Positions 55,480-64,000 of a DNA stretch of 64,000 nt are shown here, one piece after another. The translations under genes and the position numbers were made by a program. Origin of the DNA: Choristoneura fumiferana (Eukaryota; Arthropoda; Insecta; Lepidoptera; Tortricidae); contig NC_133493.1 in the NCBI RefSeq assembly GCF_025370935.1, positions 3,335,831 through 3,399,830 of the forward strand. Direction: 5' to 3'. The first letter of the stretch is position 1. Each line of letters begins with the position of its first letter. The notes beneath the pieces were generated by a model, which did no database searches, was not told the origin of the DNA, and worked only from the letters and a program-made list of their open reading frames with translations.

Positions 55480-56080
55480 TTTTTGAAATAATCATGTATG
55501 TTAGGAAGAACATATGTGATTTTCCCACTAACGTCGATAAGCCAAAGGCTACTAGAAACACAGGGAAGCTTAAAGTTCTATCTTACAGACTGGCTAAAAC
55601 CAAAAAATCGTTTCTGGGAAATAGCATACTTTTTTATAATCAAATTTTATAAAATACCCATTACCAATGAAACGGATACAAAATTCAGATCTATTGTTAA
55701 GAAGACATTAAATCTAAGGCGTATTATAAAGTTAATGATTATATCATGGACAGGGATATTTGGAAATAATTCCGATCCACATTGGCGATCCCTTACTTCA
55801 AATAGCGAACCTACTGTGTTAAAAATAAAGTTGTGTTAAATACTTGTGATGTATAGATATTCTAATAATATTGTAAATCTGTTAAAAAAACATATACCTA
55901 CCTCGTTGAGTTTCTTGCGGGATTTGAAAGAAAGAAAGAAAATAATTTATTTATAACAGCAATGACACATAATATGTAAAAATAACAATAAGAAATGTTG
56001 GTAGATTTTTTTGACATTCATAATTCATAAGTGCTTGTTATAGCCTAAATTGAATAAAGATATTTTGACTTTGACTTTGG
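55480..56080 (+). mobile_element. LINE 3' end (jockey/CR1-like), degraded
   Basis: Frames read MYVRKNICDFPTN, RLAKTKKSFLGNSILFYNQI and KFRSIVKKTLNLR, the conserved C-terminus of a non-LTR ORF2, with at least one frameshift near 55650. The 3' end has AATAAAGATATTTTGACTTT followed by repeated TTTGAC (to 56080). Confidence 0.72.
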
Positions 56081-56151
56081 TAGCATAAAACCGATCGTCG
56101 ACTGATGTTAGAGGAAGGCTGTCCAACAATGGCCGTCTTCGACTGACGATG

Positions 56152-56316
56152 ATGGGTGACACTCTTTCCCGGCCCGGATAACACCGACATGGAAATACTG
56201 GCCCTGTTTTTTGTGTACTCCCCCATAGAAACTGACAGGAGCTTCTATGGGCGTGTACACAAAAATTGGGTCGGTATTTCCATCCCGGTATTATCCGGGC
56301 CGGGAAGTGTCACCCA
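56152..56316. repeat. Hairpin element, about 165 bp
   Basis: TGGGTGACACTCTTTCCCGG pairs with CCGGGAAGTGTCACCCA; inner arms GTGTACTCCCCCATAGAA / TTCTATGGGCGTGTAC. Confidence 0.8.
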
Positions 56317-56319
56317 CGA

Positions 56320-58490
56320 TGATGATGTTGTATTAATGCTTACCTAAAGACGTAGGGCCCGAATTAAGCTTGTTTTCATGGACGTACCTGGAACAAAATG
56401 ACAAAACATAAATTTTCTTCGCACACGAATGGAAACGGCTGATATTATGATGATGATGATGAACGGAACGTTGGTAATGGAGCCCAAGTAAACGAAGTAG
56501 GTTTATTTTATTAAGAGTTCGGTAATGCAAGATTTGACCCAACAACAACAAACAAACACGGCCAGTTAATAAAAGCTCCTAAAAACTTACTTTTTGCTAA
56601 GTGCTAAAGTACAAAACTGTCAGTAGGTATAAAATCTGACATGCACTAAGTCGGTTCTTATCTACACCTGTACAACTCCCAAATAGGTGATAATCATACA
56701 TAATATTTTCAATAAACTCATCCGCAACCCCAATTCCATTCGACGTCGCATTCATTTTCACACTCCAGCACACATTCGATATATAGTATTAGAATAAACA
56801 TAAGCATACCTATACACGGTCATACACTCCAGCGCTTCCCATTTCGGTCCACTGAGTTGTCAAAACGTATATGGCAAACTATAGCTTCCATTCTAAATTG
56901 ACCTGTTACCCCGCTCCGACACCCCAATATTAGCAGGACCGCGGGGACGGCACATTACTTTAAATATATCAAGTTACATTGGTTGCAAGTCCGATGGAAT
57001 CGCAAGACCATTACGCTTGAGCTGTGAGTCCCCCGTATTGTACGTGGGATGGAGTGAGAACATTTATATCCCTGTTCTGAGAGGGGTCTAGATAGCTGGT
57101 TGCAAGTTTTCGTATTTCTGTTTGATATGGTGATAGTCCTGTTGGGTTCCTGCGTCATTCAAATGTCCTTGATCCGAACCCTTGTCTGCTTTAAGCTTGG
57201 GGATGTAAAGTAACTTTTTTAGGGGTTTTGGATTTCTAACTTACGTAATTAACTAACTTTGGATCGTTAAATGGGTACATAAAATGTTTCGGTTTGCTTA
57301 AGTGTAAGCAGGCAACTATAACTTTGTAGGTAGGACAAATAGATTGATTTATTTAATTTTTAACTGCAGATAAATGTGACTCCACTGCGGTACATAGATA
57401 TATCGCAGGGGGGTAATTTTTCTCTGTAGATGACTGTTCTTACACAAACATTGCCATATTATAATACTTAATTGTACACCCGGGATTCTAATCAAGTACG
57501 AACGGGTAGTTCGACATTTCAGTCTACTCGTGACCACACCGAAACGTCGTGGCAATATTAGGTACTTACTCTTTGTTAGCGAATAAGTCCCGAGTGTGGT
57601 AATAGTCTTTGCCATAGCTATTTTTATTGACGTAAAGAATGTAGGCACGCCGGTGGGAATCAAGTTGTTTTCTCAACAAGCCATTAGTAATTAATTAAAT
57701 TGGTATTCGCTCCCACCGTCTATATTTTCAAGTTACCTAGGGCACCTAGAACCTAGGGCTCTTCAACGCTAGAGCGAATATATGCCATCCACGAAGACGC
57801 GTGATTTTGTCAAAATTAGACATTAACGACATTGTAATAAGAACCACGGCACGCGTCATTGTGAATGACTCTGCCTATAGGCTGTTACTGAACCAGTGAG
57901 ATACTTGTACAACATTCGGCCTCATCTGCACTTTTCACCAGGTGAGATGTATTAAAAAAAATAAGAAAATATCAATCGCTTAAATTATTAGATTATCATT
58001 CAAGCATTCTAACTGTGATTTATGGATTAATTTATCATAAATTTGCCTCAATTTTAACCCCTACGAAAAAGCAGGGGTACTGCTACTGCGACAGAGAATC
58101 AACTGGGTAAACAATGATCATGCCACTTGAATAATAGGATTCATTACCTTCTCGTCATTCTGGCCACAGGACGTGGTTGTGGCCAGACTGGTGGCGGGTA
58201 AGGTTATAGTTATGAGATGAATGGTAAGTAAAGAAAAAAAGAAGGATGACATTTATTCACTAATACAAAAGGCACAAATACAACAAATAAACCAAAAGAT
58301 ACATGAAAACACACATGGAAATAGTACATTATATAAATACTATATGTACAACATTTGCTCGTTTAATGGTTGATATTAAAACCAACTTAAAGGTTCAATA
58401 ATTAGCCGCATTATTATTATTTAAACAAACACGCCTACTTCAGTTGAAGTAAGGCTACGTCGGAAAATCGCTACGTCCATGACCACAGCT
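56320..58490. other. No gene recognised
   Basis: AT-rich sequence with short open frames lacking codon bias or domains. Direct repeats near 57110-57150 and 57480-57560 look like remnants of unidentified elements. Confidence 0.5.
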
Positions 58491-58817
58491 TTAGGCCCTT
58501 GTCCAAACATCAGAGAAACAAATTACGTAAATACATCTCCTGGGCTTTTGGTAATATCGTGGGTCGAAACCTCGGTCGGCCCGCGCCGTACTGGAGACAG
58601 AGGAGTCACTTTAATGAAAACGCTATGCATGTTTTTAAAATTTGTTTAAAGAAAGAAAGAAAAGAAAGATACCGAGAGATTTCTATGGTTCTATCAGTTT
58701 AGCACCATCACTTTACAGTAATAAGACTAAAACACTTGGTTTTAGAAGTAGTGATAAAATAAATTATACAACCTAAAGAACAATTTATTTTGTCAATATT
58801 ATAAAGACTTCCTGAGA

Positions 58818-58941
58818 CACGGTGCTTGGATGACCTTAAGACTGTCGCTGGCGGCGGATGGATGCGAGGGGCTGAAGACAGAGTGTTGTGGCGTGTCATG
58901 GAAGAGGCCTATGTCCAGCAGTGGACTGCTGTAGGCTGATT
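58818..58941 (+). mobile_element. RTE-like LINE 3' end
   Basis: The frame reads CLDDLKTVAGGGWMRGAED, then WRVMEEAYVQQWTAVG and a stop: the C-terminus of the RTE protein kept in frame, followed by a GATGACG tail. Confidence 0.75.
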
Positions 58942-58949
58942 ATGATGAC

Positions 58950-59790
58950 GAAAAAGTCCTAATTTACGGAAAACCTGTTAACATCGAGTAGGAAATTTAT
59001 TTATAACAACATAAAATATTTAATAACAATTAAATATATCATTTCGTCTTAGCAATTAAAATAAAACTAACTTAAACTTAAAATACCTATACCCAAAAGA
59101 CAAATAATAATAATGAAAACTGAAACAAACGATTTAAACCAGATTTAAATCGAATTATGTATGTACATATTTTCATTTATTGCAATGTTTTTTATTTGTT
59201 TCCAACTGTGTTAATTTCGTTGTGTTAGCTTTTTTGTGTCCGCAGTGCACCATCGTTTCCCAATCTGTTCTGGGCCGTAACTGAATAATTCATAATTTGC
59301 CGCATCTTGAGCCTTATCCGCCTGATTCGAGACACTAACTAAGCCGCGGCGAACTTGGTAAGTTCATTTTTTGCATTTTCAAACTGATGTAAGTTTTCTT
59401 CTTCTTCTGAAGGCTTATTAAGGCTTATTCATCTTATTTGATGTGTTTTGTGGCAATAAATGTTTTTTCTTTCTTTCTTTCTTTTTCATTACTGGAGGTC
59501 TGCCGTTAGTTTTTTTTTTTTTTTTTTTAATATTTGAACTGTTTCCGGTTTTTAGCCAAGCGAAATAGCTCTAACGCTGGCTATTCTTGTCCTTTCGTGT
59601 ATTTCCGAAGTCAGGACTTCTTTCTTCTCCCAGCGCGCCTCTTTCCCACCACGCCACTATGAACAGGAGTACATACCACTAGCACTAATATCTGACACAC
59701 TAATATCCGACTCTATAGGGCCGGTAGGACGATCAGATATTTTTGCATGCTCCGCTGTTAATGCATCTGCATTCTGTTCTAGTGTGTGTA
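58950..59790. other. No gene recognised; TTTC microsatellite and T tract
   Basis: AT-rich. TTTC repeats at 59463-59486 and a run of about 19 T at 59510-59528. Nothing else supported. Confidence 0.5.
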
Positions 59791-59791
59791 C

Positions 59792-60038
59792 TTTTTTTTT
59801 TATTCGACTGGATGGCAAACGAGCAAGTGGGTCTCCTGATGGTAAGAGATCACCACCGCCCATAAACATCTGCAATACCAGGGGTACTGCAGACGAGTTG
59901 CCAACGTAGAGGCCTAAGATGGGATACCTCACGTGCCAGTAATTTCACCGGCTGTCTTACTCTCCATGCTTCACAACAGGATTAGCGAGCAAGATGGTGG
60001 TAGCAATCGGGGTGGACCTTGCACAAGGTCCTACCACC
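59792..60038 (-). mobile_element. SINE-like repeat, minus orientation
   Basis: Reverse complement of the 7938-8210 family: T tract at 59792, GGTCCTACCACC at 60028. Followed by an RTE-like remnant (CCGGAAGACGCAGCGTTGG at about 60124). Confidence 0.75.
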
Positions 60039-60289
60039 TGCCACACCCACCTGCCTGCTACTGTACTTGGTTCAGTGGAACTACTAATAATCGTGGGGAG
60101 AAAGATTATCGAGAGACAACCAACCGGAAGACGCAGCGTTGGCGGAAAGTTGCGAGCTACTGGTGGATGCAGGAAGCAAGTTGTCGTTCGTTTTTGGATG
60201 AAATTTGATATTTTGCAGATACCTGAGACACTCTGACCCGGATAACTCACGTCTTAAATCGGTTTAGGAGGTAATCCTAGCACTTCGTA

Positions 60290-60600
60290 GCCTTCGATTA
60301 TATTTCAACCCAGTGGTTGGAGGTATCCGGAAAATAAATATGCTGCTAAATACCTCATCCGCTGGGATATAGAGTCAGTGAAAATGTTCAGCAATGTTGT
60401 TTATTAGTGCGAGCTCCAGAAGTTACCGTCATTATATTTGATATGTAGATAGCTGGACATCTGGAATAACACATAGGGTAGGTACTCTTTCTCGATATAT
60501 ACCCACAGGATCGGAATAAAATCTCTAAATCTCATCCGCTGGGTATAGAGTCATGAAAATTTAGCAATGTTGTTTATAGTGCAGCTCCAATAGAGACCGC
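60290..60600. repeat. Diverged tandem repeat related to 26600-26950
   Basis: Two units with CTCATCCGCTGGG, ATAGAGTCA and GTAGATAGCTGGACATCTGG. Confidence 0.65.
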
Positions 60601-61283
60601 GATGTAATTTTTTCAATTTAAACACTGGTTTCTTTTTATTATTTGAGTGTAATTGTGTAAATTTTAACTTCGAGAAAAGGATGGTACGTATTTGCTCGAC
60701 TTGGCGGGGATACTGCCGTGCCCCCAGATTGCATTTGTGTGTCTTCTGTATTAGTGAACAAATTTCTTCCTTTTTTCTTTATTCTCTTTCTTTTTTAATA
60801 GGTACAACCTTTTGCGGACCATACTTTTTGTGAAAAGTGCGTGCATTAAGTATCATATCATCCATACTACACTTCGTAATAGAAATATTTGCATAATTTG
60901 ACCCAAATAACAAACAGAGTGCAAGTTAAATAATAGCTTGTAAAACCTGGGTCACAAGGTCAACAAACTTCCCGAAATCAAAACAAATATACCTAACCCT
61001 TCAAACATCTAACTTCACAATTTTCAACGAAAATTCGGACCGTTAACAATTTTAATTAAATCGCGGATATTCGTTTTCGCTTCTGGCCCGCTGGGTCGGA
61101 ATGTAGAGGACACGTTGGTTTTTGCATTAAACTTTTTTGTTACGTGATTTGACATAAAATTTATTGACTACCTTTATATAGCTGTCAATTATCGATCTGA
61201 AAATCTCATGCACCCAACTATCATTTTTATTTTATGATGACCCGCATGCTCCTTTGCCACCCTCGCATAATAAATAATAATGA

Positions 61284-61480
61284 TCATCATCATCATGTCA
61301 GCCGAAAGACGTCCATTGCTGGACATAGGCTCTCCACTCAGACCGGTCTTGTGCTTTCCGCATCCACCGCGATCCCGCGAGCTTAACCAGGTCGTCGCTC
61401 CATCTCGTTGGAGGCCTACCGACGCCATTCGAGAACCTTCTGACCTCATCGGCCATCAGTCCTGCGAGCAATGTGCCCCG
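61284..61480 (-). mobile_element. RTE-like LINE 3' end
   Basis: A CATCATCAT tract, GACGTCCATTGCTGGACAT, then CCATCTCGTTGGAGGCC: RTE 3' end in reverse. Confidence 0.72.
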
Positions 61481-61489
61481 CCCCCTGCC

Positions 61490-62850
61490 ATTTCAGTTTC
61501 GCAATTCTTCGAGCAACCATAATATGTCATAAGTCAAAAAATATTTCTATGATGCTATCTTCATACCAAATTTCATCTAAATCAGCGGTTTAAGTGTGAA
61601 GAGGTATAACATAGACATTACCTTCGCTATTACTATGGTAGTAAACAACCGGGACATAAATAAATAACATTATTTATTTCAGAAGAGCATGTTTATCTTA
61701 CGGACCCCAGGCTAACCCCCCTAACCTTATTGTTAACCTACTTTTCCTTATCCGAATTTGTTTATTTAGTTCCCGATGAGGAGTAACAGAAAGTTGAATA
61801 TATTCGTCTTATTTGATGTTTACGTGATACTTTCTATTGTAGTCAAGCACGCTCAAGTTTCATAGAAAAATAACAATTTACTCGTATTATTTATCAAAAA
61901 TCGTCTTGGCAACCCCCCAATGGTTTTAAATGACCTATTCAACGATACCCCATACTATAGGGTTAGTCGAGAAATAAAATCACTCCCACTTTGCTCGTAG
62001 TCTATGGGAGGTAAGTTACACTAAAAATACAAACCTGAACCTGATGAAGGTCACCGACGTCCGATGAATGCGGGCGGCACATGACCGGTTATTGCGGATT
62101 TTTTTGGGGAAAGTCTAGTTATGTCTAGTAATAGACGTTTTTCTTCTTCTTCGCTCTTGGATCTTGAATGGGAGCGGGGTTCCAAAAATTCGGGGTTCCA
62201 AATAATGAGGCGGAAACGAGTTGTGGATTCAACTAATATGATTGGTCGATCCCTACACGTCTCCGCGCTAGGTATTCGTTTGGGATATTGCTGTCTTTAT
62301 CGCTCTTGACATAAGCGCTCGCAGCCGCCCCCCCATGCTCCCCCATGCCTTCCGCAGCGACGTCCGTAATTTATATCGATATAGCTGTAGGCTTTTCAAG
62401 ATTTGGGCGGTTTAATTTTGGGTTTCGTTGTCCTCATATTATACGAAAAGTATAGCACAGAGATCAATGATATTTTACAATCAAGATATTCATTATATTT
62501 TCTATGCCTGTGGTTTTTTTCGATTTTTGTAAAAATGCTTTATTAGTCTGTAATTCTGATATTACACACAGGCATAGATAATTACGTCTAGTCCATACCT
62601 TCAAAATTTCATCTATTTCTGTTGCCTAGTTTTCAAATGAGACCGGGACTATACGTTTGTATGGAAAATGGAACGAAAAGACTTCTCTTAATTAAATCAA
62701 CTGATTTTTTTCAGAGCTACACATTGGCCGTAATCTATATTTTATAATAGTATGTATATGTATAGGATACTAGTATTTATGTCAAATTAGAGGAGTTGTC
62801 TAATATCGTATTCTACTAATGGGATTACTTAGTTAGTGGTGTGAAAAACG
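61490..62850. other. No gene recognised
   Basis: A 62-codon frame at 62121-62309 has no visible domain. Fragments of the CAAATTTCATCTAAATC and GGGTTAGTCGAG type belong to common repeats. Nothing supported. Confidence 0.5.
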
Positions 62851-62854
62851 CTTA

Positions 62855-63025
62855 TTTCGAGGCTTAAAGACTCGAACCCTAAATACTCTCGAGGCTCAAC
62901 GAGTCAAAGGCCGCAAAGACGGTTTCTTGCATCCATACGCATAAAATAAGCCAATTTAATTCTCAAATATAGTCGAGTCTTTAAGACTCTGGAGTCTTAA
63001 GGGCTCGAGTCTTTAAGCCTCGAAA
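62855..63025. repeat. Imperfect foldback
   Basis: TTCGAGGCTTAAAGACTCGA pairs with TCGAGTCTTTAAGCCTCGAA; the words GAGTCTTTAA and GACTCGA recur inside. Confidence 0.7.
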
Positions 63026-63445
63026 ACGACAACTCTAGATTAGGTTGATTTTTGTTAGACATAAACAAAAAAAGAAAAAAATCCGTAGGCAAAAAAGCTT
63101 TAGTTTCTCAAAAACTTCCACTTAGATATTAATAAGTCAATGTACTACAAAATTCATGGCATCAGTCGCTGTCAGGTTGGTTTGTCCCATAATGGGACAC
63201 CGGGTGGATGGGGCCCAACTTGGCCTAAGTGGGCTCGAATTGGCCCAAGTTGGCCCAAGTCCCGCCTTGGAACAAGTTGCCGCTCTATTAAAACTTTCCC
63301 TGTTACGTTGCGCATTGTTGCTAAACAACGGAGAAGTTATCTATAAATTTAACTTAAGGCGCTTGGGAAGTATTTTTAGGGACCATCAAGAGTGTCTCCT
63401 TAGTTAGTTGCAGAAGAATACCGACAAACTCGATGAAAATACTCA

Positions 63446-63615
63446 TCATCTATCATCCTGCCTATAAACGCCTCACTGCTTGGTACAGGCCTCCTCTCAG
63501 AATGAGAGGGCTTGAGCTGTTGTTCTCACGTGGGCCCAGTATGGATTGGGTGTTTCACACATACCATGGTTTGCCATGCAGATTCCTTCACGATGTTTTT
63601 CTTCCCCGTAAAGCT
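63446..63615 (-). mobile_element. SINE-like fragment (family of 53353)
   Basis: GTACAGGCCTCCTCTCAGAA, GTGGGCCCAGTATGGATTGG and CACGATGTTTTTCTTCC match the body of the 53353 element. The tRNA-like part is not present. Confidence 0.65.
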
Positions 63616-63689
63616 CCAACCCGGTTCATTTGAGAAGGAGGCCTGTACCAAAGATAATGACTAGGTGCACTGACGACATCGTATGAGTT

Positions 63690-63990
63690 GCGGGCAACCG
63701 GTGGATGCAAGTGGCGAGTTGTCGTTCATTTGTGGCATTCTAAGGGGGGGGGGCGTTTTTCAACAGTGGACGTATTCCAGCTGCTGCTGATGATGATATA
63801 AATATAAATAAAAATATCACGGGACAATTCACACCAATTCGACCTAGTCCCAAAGTAAGCTTAGCAAAGCTTGTGTTATGGGTACTAAGCAACGGATAAA
63901 TATAATTATATAAATAGACACATACTTCAATACATATTAAACACCCAAGACCCGAGAACAAACATTCGAATTTTTCATACAAATATCTGC
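63690..63990 (+). repeat. RTE-like tail then interspersed repeat
   Basis: CCGGTGGATGCAAGTGGCG and CAACAGTGGACGTATTCC with a GATGATGAT end (to about 63798) are RTE-type. From 63815 the ATCACGGGAC ... GAGAACAAACATTC repeat matches 17055-17300. Confidence 0.6.
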
Positions 63991-64000
63991 CCCGACACGG

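Noticed and set aside
62121..62309. 62-codon ORF with Ser-rich start
   Set aside because: No domain, no codon bias, no flanking splice signals that extend it.
1..64000. CRISPR arrays, rRNA genes, bacterial operons
   Set aside because: None seen; the tandem repeats present are satellite or microsatellite, and gene structure is eukaryotic throughout.

Overview
The window reads as lepidopteran (moth or butterfly) nuclear DNA. It is AT-rich, has short exons with consensus splice sites, and is filled with short interspersed repeats of types I associate with Lepidoptera: RTE-like LINE 3' ends with GAT-type tails, tRNA-related SINE-like repeats, hAT, piggyBac and Harbinger-type MITEs, and many foldbacks. 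There are no operons, CRISPR arrays or rRNA genes. The species cannot be named from the sequence.

Region 1 (about 0.2-15.3 kb, minus strand) holds 20 exons of a Dscam-family cell-adhesion receptor. Read from high to low coordinates they encode Ig5-Ig9, FN3 1-4 and Ig10. Every splice phase agrees and there is no internal stop (2,991 coding nt, 997 codons). The 5' exons (Ig1-4) and the 3' exons (FN5-6, membrane segment, cytoplasmic tail) lie outside. Introns carry many repeats, including a 130-bp minisatellite at 13.8-14.8 kb.

Region 2 (about 16.3-51.7 kb) is one locus present twice around a 100-N assembly gap (36449-36548). Each copy holds a minus-strand, intronless gene for a secreted protein of 424 aa (four cysteine repeats plus a nuclease-like C-terminal domain) and a plus-strand six-exon UCHL5/UCH37 deubiquitinase gene. 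The left contig ends, and the right contig begins, inside the same shared sequence. Exons are near-identical and differences are mainly indels. The left copy has the intact nuclease-like gene and a frameshifted UCHL5; the right copy is the reverse. The simplest reading is two allelic contigs placed side by side (false duplication), so the real locus probably has one gene of each kind. Comparing the copies also dates several insertions as polymorphic, notably a 1.85-kb terminal-inverted-repeat transposon at 24518-26370 whose empty site is in the other copy.

Region 3 (about 51.7-64 kb) has no gene I can support. It contains a long foldback (52.15-52.70 kb), a hAT-like MITE with a SINE inside it, a tRNA-like sequence with good A and B boxes, LINE remnants, other foldbacks and a tandem repeat related to one at 26.6 kb.

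The three gene families have no obvious shared pathway: Dscam acts at neuronal or immune cell surfaces, UCHL5 at the proteasome and INO80 complex, and the nuclease-like protein is probably secreted. The least familiar object is the secreted cysteine-repeat/nuclease-like protein.
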